Origin: Diadema setosum
Taxonomy: Eukaryota; Echinodermata; Echinoidea; Diadematoida; Diadematidae
Length of the DNA: 64,000 nt
Reading direction: 5' to 3'
Assembly (NCBI GenBank): GCA_033980235.1
Contig: CM067067.1
Location: forward strand, 19,349,239 to 19,413,238
Of this stretch, positions 22,985-35,516 are shown piece by piece. The first letter of the stretch is position 1. Every line of letters begins with the position of its first letter. Both the position numbers and the translations under genes were made by a program. The notes under the pieces were generated by a model, which saw only the letters and a program-made list of their open reading frames with translations, was not told the origin of the DNA and did not search any database.

Positions 22985-25090
22985 TCGGATGTTTGCCTTT
23001 ACTTTTGAAAATGAACAGCGGTAACAGTCGGCTCCGTAAGACGCAAAAATGAATGTTGCATGTTTACTTTTGATTTTAGAAATGAATCACGGTGACATTT
23101 GACTCCGTATGATACTGGAATAAATACCGAATGTTTGCTTTGGCGTTCGGAAGTGAATGATAATATTCAACTCCGTAAGACGATAAGATAAATGCCGGAT
23201 GTTTGCTCTTACGTTCGAAAGTAAATAGCAATAACATTCAGCTCCGGAAGATGCTTGAGTAGGCTATATGTCGAATGATCCCTTTGACGTTCGGAAATAA
23301 ATAACAAAAATATTCAACTCCGTACGATGATAAAATAAAAGACGGATATTTGCTTTTACTTTCGAAAATAAATAGCAATAACATTCGGCTTCGGAAAATG
23401 CTAACATAAATGTCAGATGATTGCTTTTACGTTCGGAAGTGAATAGCAGTAATATTCTGCTCCATGCGATGCTAAAATAACTGTTGGATGTTTGCTTTTA
23501 GATTTCGAAATGAATAACAGTAACATTCAGGTGCGTTCGGTGGTAAAATTAATGTTCAATGATTGCTTTGATGTTCGGAAATGAATAACAATGACATTCA
23601 ACTCCGTATACGTTTATAAAATATATCTGATGTTTGCTTTTACGTTCGGAAGTAAATAGCAATAACATTCAGCTCCCGAAGATGCTAAAGTAAATGTCGA
23701 ATGATCCCTTTGACGTTCGGAAATAAATAACAAAAATATTCAACTTCTTACGATAATAAAATGAATGACGGATGATTGTCTTACGATAATAAAATGAATG
23801 ACGGATGATTGCCTGTACTTTCGAAAGTAAATAGCAATAGCATTCGGCTCCGGAAGATGACAAAATAGATGTCAGATGATTGCTTTTACGTTCGGAAGTG
23901 AATAGCAGTAATATTCTGCTCCATACGATGCTAAAATAACTGTCGGATGTTCGCTTTTAAATTTCGAAATGAATAACAGTAACATTCACCTGCGTTCGAT
24001 GGTTCGGAAATGAACACAATAATATTCAACTCCGTGTATACGATGATAACATAAATGTCTGATGTTTGCCTTTATGTTCAAGAGTAAATGGCAATAACAT
24101 TCAGCTCCGGAAGATGCTAAAATAAATGTCGAATGTTTGCTGTGACGTTCGGAAATTAATAACAAAAATATTCAACTCCGTATATACGATTTTGCGTTCG
24201 GAAGTGAATAGCAGTAATGTTCTGCTCCATACGATGCTAAAATAACTGTCGGATGTTCGCTTTTAAATTTCGAAATGAATAACAGTATACATTCAGCTGC
24301 GTTCGATGGTTCGGAAATGAACACAATAATATTCAACTCCGTGTATAATGATAACATAAATGTCTGATGTTTGCTTTTATGTTCAAGAGTAAATAGCAAT
24401 AACATTCAGCTCCGGAAGATGCTAAAATAAATAACGCATGTTTGTTGTGACGTTCGGAAATGAATAACCAAAATAACTCCGTATATACGATGATAAAATA
24501 AATGTCTGATATTCGGTTTTACGTTCGAAATATAACAATAACAATCAGCTCCCTTCGACTTTCGGAAATGAATGATAATGATATTCAACTCCGTACGATG
24601 TTTAAATAAATGTCGGATGCTTGCTTATAATTCATATTGCTATGTACTTTCGCAAATAAATAGCAATAACATTCGACTCCGGAAGATGCCAAAATGATTA
24701 ATGTCACCTGATTGCTTTTACGTTTGGAAGTGAATAGCAGTTACATTCTGTTCCGTACTATGCTAAAATAGATGTCGGATATTTGCTACATGTGTATTAC
24801 ATTTCGAAATGAATAGTAACATTCGGCTGCGTTTGATGGTAAAAAACAAAACAAAAACAAAACAAAACAAAACACACACACACACACAAAAAAAAAAAAA
24901 CTGTCTGATGTCTGCCTTGACGTTCAAAATTCGGCCCCGTACGATATGATGAAATAATTGTCAGATGACTCATTTCACTTTCGCAAGTGGACAACAGTGA
25001 CATTCGGCTCCGTACGATGATAAAACAGATGTCGGATGTTTGCTTTTATATTTGGAAATGACTAACTGTTAAATTCTGCTCCGTATACGA
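22985..25090 (+). repeat. Left array of about 29 units of a 71-bp repeat
   Basis: Units of about 70-76 bp share GATGCTAAAATAAATGTCGG, ATGTTTGCTTTTACGTTCGG and AATGAATAGCAATAACATTC. The following core varies in four types: CAACTCCGTA, CAGCTCCGGAAG, CTGCTCCATACG and CTGCGTTCGATGG. These tend to recur in a fixed order. A segment near 23920 is nearly repeated near 24215. The array is cut by the nested element at 25091 and resumes at 27903. Confidence 0.85.
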
Positions 25091-26813
25091 CAGAGCTGCC
25101 AACCTTTCGAAGCACAAATTAGTACTCAGCAGCTCCAAAATTCGTATTTTCCACCAGAATTCGTATTTTTTTCAATCTCCCTCTTTTTGCTATGAGGCCT
25201 ACAGGCTCTAAACATAACGTTATGACACATGCCGAAGCATCCAGCTGGTCACCAGCACGATAAAGATTCTAAACTACGCAATGTTCAGCGTTGATTGATT
25301 GCTTTCTCGCAATGTGTACAAGTGCAAGTTTGTACCTCCAAAATCTTTCTGGGCTGATTATGGAAGCTTCCATTTTCTAGCAGGGGACGGGGAATGCTTG
25401 ATCTTCTCAAGAGAGCTTCTGTGTGAGCGAATGCAAAACTCTGTTCTGTGTTTCCAATTATGTACTATCAAAACATAATCATGCGTTGTTTTCAGGCTTT
25501 TTTCATTTTATTGGATTTTAAACATCAGTATTTTTCGAAGTATTCCAATTCCTTTTCCCCTGACTGGAATCGGAAAGTCTGCTATAACGATGATCGCAAA
25601 ATGCCGCGCTGTGTGTGGAAGCGCCGATGTGGTGCAAACACGTGGCTTCATTTTCAAGTTTAAATGAATGCGCCATGTGCTCCTGCCTATAAGAGGTTAC
25701 TGCAAGTTCGATGGATCGAATGCGCCATAGCTGAGCTGAGCTGAATGGCTTGTTTACGGTAAACATGCAATTTACGTTCGATATGAAGAAATCATTACGT
25801 CTTTCACGAGGGAAAAACACACAAAACAAACAAACAAACAAACAAAATACACCCACGAACGAATGTTGATAGCCAAAACTTTGAAAAGTAATAAGCAGTT
25901 TTGATGCGCGTGAACTGAAATTAATTGTCATTACACGTTGTATTTTGCTGTCTAACCAGGTGATGACTGCATCTCATTGGACCTTCTCGTAGTGAATTTG
26001 TCTGGGCATACGAGACCTTTCATGTATTTCTGTGATTGCATTTTTAATTGACTAAATAATCAATCCTTTTGTTATTGTTCAGGGAACATTAGATATTCGA
26101 TCAAGTACACTATAATCGACTCTTCGATGTTCCCTACTATGCGCCAAAAGAACGGCTATAGACATAGAGTCATGATATCTTTGGAATTATTCCTTTAATT
26201 CAACTAATGAGCTGGTTCTTCCATCGATATTTCCAGGATACTTACACGCTGTTTATTCCAATGCGCGCATTCTTTCGTCTGGCACGCACCTGGGTGTGTC
26301 ACCTGCTTTTGTGGAAATTTCCACAAGTAAAGGGAGAGGGGTGGGGTGTCAAGTTTCTTCGAGCCGAAGAGACTGCATACACAATCTCTTCGCTTTTATT
26401 TATTGTCATTCGTGTTTTCGCCTTATTCTTTGCTGATATTGAACATTTAGATTTAACTTTACGAAAGTTGCTATAGCACATGGTTCGTTTTGTTGTGAGT
26501 TGTACGTAATTTCTTTTTTTTAATCATTCTTGAGAGGGGAAAGAAGAGTAAGGGGGAAAGAAGACTAGAGGGAAAGGGAAATAAAACAAACGTCACGTAC
26601 GCTAAGCATTCACAGGAAGCCGTCTTTTTACACCAGTCACCAGCATAGTTATCATCACTATCAGACATCACTCAAGATCATTTTAGCCTTTTCCTATGAT
26701 CAACATTAAGAAACACGCATAATCCCTCGAGATAAATACCTAGGAAACTCAATAATAAATACAAAGTATCAACACCTCCCAACAACACAAACATTTAGAA
26801 AAGACAATAGCAC

Positions 26814-26849
26814 ATCGAAGCGACTGGGATCAAACTCCGTCGCTTCGAT
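26814..26849. repeat. 11-bp stem-loop inside the nested element
   Basis: ATCGAAGCGAC and its complement GTCGCTTCGAT are separated by 14 nt. Confidence 0.7.
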
Positions 26850-27541
26850 TGCAGCGAAGCGGAGAAATCGCCGTTACGAAAATAACAGTGCGAGACACTA
26901 AGAGAATTACGTTTAAATACTTCAAAGTATAAAGGGAACAGATAAAGTGATATAAAATGTAAGAAATCGTACTAAACGAGGTGTGAGAAACGACGGAAAT
27001 AAAACGAAGTTTAGTAGTAAGCTTAGGCCCTAGCAAAAGTTTTGCAGCACCGAAAGCTACGCGAAAATAAACACACATATAAAACTCGGTATTGCGACGA
27101 GATCCTATGGGATCAAGTCAATAAACGATACAAAACAAAGGAAATCGATCCATTTTGACGGGAAAATAGTTTGTTGTAAGTATTCTGTTATTTGAGATCT
27201 CCTTTAATAGGCCTAGAAATAATCGAGTTTCCACGATACTCTGGAAAGAAAGTTCGAACGCTTTATACTGCAGAGGGCAGTGCACATCAGTCATCAATAC
27301 ACGAACAGAAACTCACCTCCACAACTTCCTCGCAGAAAATGATGCAATAGCGTTATAAAAAAAAAAACACACACACAACACTCTAAAAATCATTTCGTAC
27401 TTGGGAGGCAAGGGACAAGAGGATGAAAAGAAGAGAAAAAGAAGCAGACATTGCACAACGGGACGCTTTCACCCCGCCTCATACGGTACTGTAGTGGCAG
27501 CTGGCTACAGTGTGTAGACACTCCCCAGCCGGCCGGCCACA

Positions 27542-27565
27542 CCATGGAGCTACGTAGCTCCATGG
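27542..27565. repeat. Perfect 24-bp palindrome with CCATGGAGCTAC half-site
   Basis: CCATGGAGCTAC joined directly to GTAGCTCCATGG. It shares this half-site with the palindrome at 2454-2486. Confidence 0.85.
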
Positions 27566-27902
27566 CCACACATTGGGATACCACGGCGATCCATGTAAAC
27601 ATCCAGGGTCCGTAGGCGACAGGGATTCACGCGCGCGAAGTTCTGTTCGGTGTACATAGTACGCAAGCAGCGATATGCGTGTGCGCACATTTTTCTATTC
27701 AGCGCTTTCCACATACGGTGCGTACGCGTTGCATCGATATCCCAGCTGAATAAGATAACATGGCACATGCGACGTGCGTTTGCTATATTTTTACCCATTA
27801 TTTTTCCCCACTGTGAATTCGTACTTTCTAAGGACGTTTTCATATTGTCGTATTCCCTTCGATTTTTCGTATACGAATTTTTCGGAACGGTTGGCAGCTC
27901 TG

Positions 27903-28212
27903 GTACAATGCTAACATAAATAACAGATTATTGCTTTCACATTTGAAAATGATTAATGGTATATAGGCTCAGTATGATGCTTAGATAAATAGAGGATGTT
28001 TGCTTCACATTCGGAAATCAATAAGGGTAACATTCAGCTCCATAAGATGCTAAATTGAATGTCGGTTGTTTGCTTTTATACAGTGTATTTGAAAATGATT
28101 AACGGTAATATTCGGCTCCGTAAGGTTCTAACATACTATAGTAAATGTTGGATGATTGCTTTTACAATCAGAAATGAATAGCGGTAACTTTCGGCTCTTT
28201 ACAATGCTAAAA
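27903..28212 (+). repeat. Continuation of the left 71-bp array
   Basis: About four diverged units follow the nested element, with the same TTCGGCTCCGTAAG and GATGATTGCTTTTAC landmarks. Confidence 0.75.
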
Positions 28213-28973
28213 CAAAAAATCTGGAAATGCTCCCACTTTCTCATCCCAAAAGTAAAGCTATGACCACCTAATAGCATAGGCATCAACTTTTATAATTATC
28301 TATAAGCCTATTTGCTAAATCTTAGAATTCAGAATAATGGTGATAAGATGATCTACTTCTGTATTCATTTATTTTAGACATGGGTACCTGTCACGTCAGT
28401 AATGCTTAATAATTGTTTTTAGTAGGACCGATTTAGTTTTTCCTATGTTTTTCTTGATTTTTTTGGCCACCAAAAAAAAAAAATAGAAATCAATGATTTT
28501 GATGGTCAAAAATAAAAATTAGTTTGGAGCCCTGCGATATCATTGGGCTCATCATTACTTAATCTTTCCCATGATACGCTAATATTTATATCATCAATCT
28601 GCCGACGTCATCCGACAATTCATGATTCAAACCTTTTTTTTTTTTTCTCATCGTCCGTAACCAAACTTTGAACACAGACAGGGTATTCTTTCTCATTCTA
28701 GAGTAATGAAGGAGCGCACTTTCGGCTGTGATCTAAGTCCTATTATCATCATGAGTTCATGTCGCCGTTTAGTGATCTAAACTTCAGCTTTGCTGAACTG
28801 TTCAATGTCTTGAGCAGGAAGCGAAAACAATGGCTGGACTAAGGAACCTTCGTTTTTAAAAGGGGGAAATAGAAACAAAAAACAACACTGAAACCGAACA
28901 AGCCGGCCGAGCATTGTTTAGGTTAACCACGCGTGGTGATAATCGCGCCCATTGATCGCTCTGTCCAGCTGGC
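28213..28973. other. Interior of the large element, no gene seen
   Basis: AT-rich sequence without a recognisable open frame or repeat, apart from poly-A and poly-T runs. Confidence 0.45.
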
Positions 28974-29761
28974 TTAACCCTATTCTAACTGGGAGGAGTT
29001 TTTACTGGGGGTGACCCCCCCCCCCCCCCCCCCCCCCTTCAGATCTCGGCCACCGATCGCGCGATCGCTGCGAAATTTTTCCTGAAGATAGAGCTGGATG
29101 TCAACTACAAGATTACATGGTCATACAATAGAAAAATATTGCCTTTCTATTTTTTTAATAAATTGATTATGCAAAGTTGTGCATGAAATCATATTTTCAC
29201 CTATAACTCCATAAAAAAGACTGAAGTATTGCTAAATTTTTGTGTCAAAATTCCTCAAGACATGTAAACCAATTTTCATTTAAAGATAAAGCACAGTCAA
29301 AACCAATTTCTTTTGTTTTTTATTGTTTTGTTAATTTCTTATGTATTTTATTGATTGTTCGACCTTGTGTTTTCTGTTGTTTTTCAAAATTTGTTGCAGG
29401 CACTTTTTCAGGCTTATCTACACTATATAGAATTGATTAATTTCAATGGTTCAAAGATGAAATACTATAATTTATATCAATTTAACCCAAAAACACAATT
29501 TACATTCAATTTGCACACGATATCATGAATTTGAGCTGTTTTCCGGTTGACATGCATTTGCATAACATTACGTAACTTCAGAACGGTGTACTCAGACGTC
29601 GCAAATTTGGTCTCAAAATATGCGGAAGACTTCAATGAAAAAAGTTGTGAAACGACGCGGCAAAATCTTTGCGCGTTGCAGAATCGTGACGCGAAACGTG
29701 GGGGGGGGGGTCAATTTGACCCATTTGACCCCCCCCCCCCCCCCAGTTAGAATAGGGTTAA
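28974..29761. mobile_element. TTAA-flanked element with CCCTATTCTAACTGGG ends
   Basis: TTAACCCTATTCTAACTGGG at the left is matched by CCCAGTTAGAATAGGGTTAA at the right. A long C-run sits just inside each end (about 29018-29037 and 29730-29744). About 780 bp. The internal open frames are short and have no recognised domain. Confidence 0.75.
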
Positions 29762-32245
29762 GAGTATGCATATTGACCAAAAATAGTCAGAGGGATGCTA
29801 ATTTACTCTTACAAGCTATCGCTACTATTTAAGTTGAAAACTGGAACTTTCTGAAAGGTTAAAGATGATCGTAAAATCAGTTCTGGCTACAGGATTTTAT
29901 AATAATTATAATAGCATACAACATGTACCAAGTTTTCATCGTTTACCTGTCTTATCACTCCAAAGCAGTTCAGCTTAACTGTTGGCTTATAGAAGTGATC
30001 ATCAATCGGTAAGGATTAGTCAGATGAATTCATGAATTCACTTTATGCATCACGGCTAATCGAACTATTCAACATCGTTGAAGTAACCATACTTTTTTAT
30101 TTTCATAGTTCAAACTATTTCTTAACATTTATATGCAAAACGAAAGTACTCTACACGTTTTTCAAAATGCTCAAATGTAATGAGTCAATTCCACAAAGAT
30201 TGCATTACGGCAACCTTTGCTGACCTAAACAAGTTTTCTATAGAGCTATCAGTTCTATTATAATGGCATTCTGATAACTTCGACTGCGTTTTGAACTCGT
30301 ACCGAGCACAGCATTCAAAACAACGGGTTCCTCAGGTCCTCTTTAGGTACTGGTATACTTGCTAAAAGCATTCTCTTTAGCTTCCATTGACAACAACATG
30401 GGAGGAGAATGGAAGCGATCAACTTTCTCGGTAAATGAGGCTTTTCGTATATTATAGCACACATTGCGTGCCTCTTTCTTTTTTCTGTTTCTGTTGTTTC
30501 AAACTACACTGCAGCCGACACACAACACAAACACACCAAAGTTTACATTCAGGCAACCGTATTCTGGTATTGGTTAGAATCGAATTATATCTGTCTTGTG
30601 ATTGCCTAATTATCTGTAGCAAAAACAAAACAAAACAAAACAAAAACAAAAACAAACAAACACAAAAATGCTGAAAACTGCTTATCGAATATCAGTGGCG
30701 TGCCAAAGGAGTAAAATGGAGTCTATACTCTAAAGGGGCCTGAGCTTTTGATTCCAGAAGAATCTTCGTCAGAGGCAAAATGATAATCAGGCAGGGAAAG
30801 CAATCACATTATAAAGAAGTTCACACAACACGAACAGTCAGGGACAGGCTAGGGACACGGAACAAAGAAAACAAAAGGAGAGGATGGGAGGTCATGGGCA
30901 AGGAGGCCAACAGCTGAAGGGAGGGGATTAAAGCAGGAGGGTGGATAGACAAAAGGCATAGGAGGGTCAGTGATAATCCTGAGTGCCATGGGGGTGCATC
31001 CATTTAAGAATGAATTTTCTCACACACCCAAGCTGTCGCCATTTATGTGTGTGCGATGAAGCGTTAACGCCGTCGCTAAGCAGGACTGTTGCATCATGGG
31101 GGGGGGGGAACGGGTTGTGAGCTTGAACATAACCTGAACTTTAAGGGCGATTTTCTTTTTTTTTTTTCTTTTATGACTTCTAGGGATGCGGAAAGGGGTT
31201 GTTTTATATATTGTTGTAAGGATAAAACTATACAATGTATGTAGAATTCAAGTATTTATATATACATGTGTAGACATGCCTAAAATTTCGTTTACTGCGA
31301 CATACGCATTTCGACCGAGCGCATCACGACCTGTATGGACTGCGCACATGTATTGTATTCTTTTATCTTGCGCTCTGCTTTTGTGGGAATTTCTTCAAGC
31401 ATAGGTGTCAGGTTTTCCATACGTTACGTCTGCGGTCATTAATTCCATATTTGTTAGTTTGTCTGCTTTCTTATTCTGTGTTTTATGCATTTTACTTGAA
31501 CTTAAAGGTCTAGACATTTCGTTTGCTAAATGCACGCGAGTCACGTTGCATTATATGATGTATTTTGTTTCGTTGACCATTCATGAGAAGCGTTTCTTTG
31601 AGCAAACTCTCTTTTCACACCAAAATCACTTATAGAAGGTAGTCATCCACATTGGTTATCAAAATAATAATTCCATCATTTTCCTTTCGTTCAGAAACAG
31701 GAATCAGAATTCTCAACACGTCATCCACATTGGTTATCAAAACAATTCCGTCATTTTCCTTTCGTTCAGAAACAAAAATCTGTTATTCTCAATACGTTAT
31801 TACAAAAATTACATCTCACAGCGATAATAGGGCCTACTAGAACCAACTCATCGCAGCAAAATGACACATTACGGTTACGAGGACATACACAATGCTTGAA
31901 CAAATTACTTTGCTTCAAAATGTAGAAACAGATGAAGTGACATAACAAGAGAAAGGGCGCACCGAAAGAGGTACACTGTATCAAGATCAACTAAGATAAA
32001 CTCTAGCAAAAAAGAAGAAGAAGGAGGAAACTATTCCCCCCCCCCCCACACACACACACGCACACACATACACACAAACGAGTAGATACACAAAGGTCAT
32101 ATGTTTACATTTGGGAGCAGTGATTTAAAAGATGTTTTAGATATCACATGTGATGCATAATAGGTCTGTTGTGCAAAGCATCCTACATAATTTTGTGTAA
32201 TAAAGCCTAGAATATAAGGAGATATCAGTATTTCTCTTATAGATT
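29762..32245. other. Interior of the large element, AT-rich, no gene seen
   Basis: It holds a G-run near 31099, AAAAC-type tracts near 30617-30665, the 78-bp tandem pair at 31643-31796, and C/CA runs near 32037-32085. No transposase or other domain was recognised. Confidence 0.45.
31643..31796 (+). repeat. 78-bp tandem duplication
   Basis: TCATCCACATTGGTTATCAA followed by CATTTTCCTTTCGTTCAGAA occurs twice with a 78-bp period. Confidence 0.85.
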
Positions 32246-32406
32246 GTAAAGAACCTTCGGAATTAGGACCTTTGTTTCATTTTCGGATTAACGAACCTTC
32301 GGCATAACGAACCTTATTTCATTTTTTGATAAATGAACCTTTGGAATAACAAGTTACAAACCTCATATTTTCGGATTAACGAACCTTCGGAATAGCGAAC
32401 TGTAAC
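32246..32406. repeat. GGTTCG minisatellite cluster 1
   Basis: Repeats of CGGATTAACGAACCTTCGGA and ATAACGAACCTTATTTCATT. Each can be read as short AAGGTTCGTTATTCCGA units in either orientation. Confidence 0.8.
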
Positions 32407-32717
32407 CATTCACATAGTGTACTGTATTTTCGATCATACGGATTCAATTTTTTTTTTCCCAGCGGTTGTTTCTATCCCTATAACTCACATTTCAGAACTA
32501 TGGGGGTTTTGTTTCATGTACGTGGTGAATTAATACGCCTTTAATGCAAGAGCAAACACACGGGAAAGTTTGAATGCTTTTCACGTGCACATCGTCACAT
32601 AAAGAGAATCAGGTGCTGACGGACCATAGAAGTGTCTCAAAATCAATACTGCCATGCAACTTGCACCAAAATCACAAGAAATACTACATGAAGATTCTGA
32701 TAGGTATTATCCCGTAA

Positions 32718-32906
32718 CAGGGGCGGATCCAGGAATTCCGTAAAGTGGGGGCGCGTTTACAAAATTAAAGGGGGGCGCTCGCACCCCTCCCCCATTTTTT
32801 TTTTTTTTTTTTACATTTCTTTTGTTTCAACAACAAAAAAAAAAATAAATAAATAAAGGGGGGGGGGGGCGGGCGCCGGTTGCGGTCCTCCCTGGATCCG
32901 CCCCTG
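32718..32906. mobile_element. 189-bp MITE with CAGGGGCGGATCCAGG ends
   Basis: CAGGGGCGGATCCAGG at 32718 is inverted at the right end (CCTGGATCCGCCCCTG, ending at 32906). The same five bases, CGTAA, flank both sides (32713-32717 and 32907-32911). The interior is T-, A- and G-run rich. Similar GGGGCGGATCCAGG termini are widespread in animal MITEs. Confidence 0.8.
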
Positions 32907-32982
32907 CGTAACCAAGTAAGTTTGAGAGAGAAAAGTTTGAGCCAAAAACACAGCGTTGACAAGTACTACCACAAATTGCATT

Positions 32983-33372
32983 TTAAAGGGACTGTACAGT
33001 ACTGGTTGAGACCTAATTTCAGGTTTCTAACATTTTTAGGTGAGATAATAAGAAATCTCATACGAAATATGCAAGAGCATGCAATTCTATGAGGTATTCA
33101 ACGTTTATTTGATAAAAAATTGGTTTTGAAATGGCTGAGATATCCAAAAAGAGCGATTCTAATAAAGTGTGGGACCCACACTTTGGAACGATCGCTTTGT
33201 TTTATTTTGTTTTTGGATGTTTCAGTAATTCCAAACCCGATTTTCATCAAATAAACTTTGAAATGCTCTTAAAATGGTATGCTCTGTGCTATATCATAAG
33301 TGTTTTCTGGTATCTTGCAAAACTTTAAAAGCCCAAATTCTCATCTCAACCAAAACTGTACTATCCCTTTAA
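32983..33372 (+). mobile_element. TTAA-flanked MITE family A, copy 3
   Basis: TTAAAGGGACTGTACAGTAC and ACTGTACTATCCCTTTAA ends with TTAA on both sides. Co-linear with the copies at 7753 and 13295. Confidence 0.9.
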
Positions 33373-33948
33373 ATATGGTATATAGTACACAGTACGAGAA
33401 AGTATACAGCACGAGATCTCTAGTTTGATTTTCATTTCGCTTCGAATAGTAGACGAGCAGTGACAATCCGTCAAAGTGCAAACTACAGCTAGGGCCTAGC
33501 GGCACAGTTTACAGGTCTACCTTCTGTTCACTGCATGGTACACATAAACAAGAACAAAAGCGTTTTCTTCTTTTGCATGTTAGCATGGGGACGATAGTGG
33601 ATTAAGTTCACCAAGATTCAATGTTTGTAAACAAGAAAGCAGCGCGTAGCAAAGACCTCAGATCGTTGTTATAGCACACGTGCATCTATTGTGGTAACAT
33701 TTTAATCAACGCACTAACACCATCTGAACATACTCAACGATCATGCCACACAATCACTGTGAAGGGGAAATGTTCAGCAACAACAAGGGCACGAGTATGT
33801 AGCCTACCATATACTGTACGCGCATTCATTCCGTGAGTGCCAAATACAAGCTAGAAACACACGCAATAAAGAAACATCGCAAGTTCATGAACTGAGGGAC
33901 CTTTTTTTGTCTTATATCTTAACAAGATAAAGACGTTGTGATTTCGGG

Positions 33949-34376
33949 TGCTGTTCGTTATTCCGAAGGTTCGTTATTCCGAAGGTTCGTTTGTCCGAAA
34001 CACATAAATTCCCTAAACCATAGAGGTTCGTAGTAATCCGAAAACGAAAAAAGGTTCGTTAATTCGAACATTTGCGGCGTTATTTCGAAGGTTCGTTAAT
34101 CCAAAAATGACATAGGGTTCGTCATTCCGAAGGTTCGTTAATCCGAAAATGAAATAGGGTTCGTTATCTGGAAGGTTCGTTGATCCGAAATGATATAGGA
34201 TCCGAAATGATATAGGGTCCGTAACGAACCTTCGAAGTAAGTCGAACTTTGTTTCATTTTCGGATTAACGAACCTTCGGAATAACGAACCTTATTTCATT
34301 TTCGGATTAACAAACCTTCGGACTAAAGAACCTTACTAACGAACCTTCGGAATAACGAGCTGTAACCGTGATTTCA
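33949..34376. repeat. GGTTCG minisatellite cluster 2 with inverted ends
   Basis: About ten AAGGTTCGTTATTCCGA-type units. The left side (GCTGTTCGTTATTCCGAAGG) and right side (CTTCGGAATAACGAGCTGTAA) are inverted, so the whole cluster may be one hairpin-like element. Confidence 0.75.
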
Positions 34377-34873
34377 TATCCAATTTGTTTAATTGGACCT
34401 TTTAAAAGCTATGATTGTATCGAATCATTGAGAGCAATGAAATTTAACGGCCTTCTGTCCGCCGTATCAAAAGTGTGATGATAAAGGGGATGTGCGCATT
34501 GTCATTCGAAATACATGTAACTACATGTAACTCTACATTTAAGTAATTAGTCTGATTATTATATAGCAACTGATTTTGGGATTGATAGTCACTACTGACA
34601 GTTTTTATTCTCGTAAACGGCACCTGTCAATCTCACAGGCGTCAAGTCGAAGCACTCACACGTCATGAATTGACCATAACGTAAAAACGACAGAACTCTA
34701 CACACAAAAGTTCTGTGATAAAAACACGCTGGGCACACAAGATGAGTATGTTGGAACCACATGGCGCACTCACTGGCAGGGCAAGCACGTGCTTTGCTCA
34801 TCGAACTGATCGTTTTTATATCGATCATAATATCGCTGCACAACAGAGATTCGTATTCCAATGCACAGTAGGC

Positions 34874-34879
<6 letters not shown>

Positions 34880-34907
<28 letters not shown>
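34880..34907. repeat. (CT)n microsatellite
   Basis: Uninterrupted CT run. Confidence 0.9.
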
Positions 34908-34977
34908 AAAAAAATGAAAACTTTCACACTTGAAGGGGTGGATACATTTAAAACGGAGTCAATTTAGAGTGAAATTG

Positions 34978-35050
34978 GAGTGAATTTTGAGTGAAAATGT
35001 TCATTTTCACTCGGAGTGACCTCCGGGATCACTCGAAGATTTTGGAGTGC
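34978..35050 (+). repeat. GAGTGAAAATG palindromic repeat, copy 2
   Basis: Better conserved than the copy at 10409: GAGTGAATTTTGAGTGAAAA, TTTTCACTCGGAGTGACC, GGGATCACTCGAAGATTTTG. Confidence 0.7.
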
Positions 35051-35516
35051 TATTGATGTAGCGCGATTCCGCTGCTTAAATGCATTCAGTTTTGCTCATA
35101 ATCATTAATTTCATCCTTCTTTTTTTTTTCTTGGAAAGCAAGCACTCCTTAAAGAGGGAAAACCCCGATTGGACAAATTGCGACGTAAACATGCATTGAC
35201 ATAGTTATGTGATACGTATAAACAATTTATCATGAAAGGAGAGAAGGGTACCTACAGTACATGTATCCAAGATAAACATTATGCATGCACGTGTAGTACC
35301 ACTTCTCGGGGACTCGAGTGAAGTTAAACGCAGCTTTGTTGATTACATAGTGCCACTCTGGTGGTTTCGCCATACTCTTCTCTCTCTCCTACGTTTTCTT
35401 TGTTTTCTCCCTCTCTTTGTCTTTTTTTTTTCCCCTACAAATCGTGTACTTTAAGAATAGACAGACGGTGTTAAACTTCAACTCAAGTGGCTTCTTAAGA
35501 TCTGCGCCTCTTTCAT
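35051..35516. other. Interior of the large element, no gene seen
   Basis: AT- and T-rich sequence. No exon or repeat family was recognised. Confidence 0.45.

Larger units (their letters stand above)
25091..27902 (+). mobile_element. Nested 2.8-kb element with CAGAGCTGCCAACC ends
   Basis: Both ends are CAGAGCTGCCAACC in inverted orientation, followed by related ATTCGTAT-rich sequence, and the insertion splits the 71-bp array. The flanks (GTATACGA and GTACAATG) match poorly as an 8-bp duplication. The CAGAG start resembles hAT termini. Around 25592-25660 a plus-strand frame reads MIAKCRAVCGSADV then TRGFIFKFK, faintly like the start of a THAP zinc finger, before a stop. No complete transposase was found. 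It is most likely a decayed or internally deleted copy. Confidence 0.6.

Noticed and set aside
22407..23052. 120- and 144-residue plus-strand open frames
   Set aside because: They cross the TIR, the hairpin and the start of the 71-bp array of the large element and carry no recognised domain.
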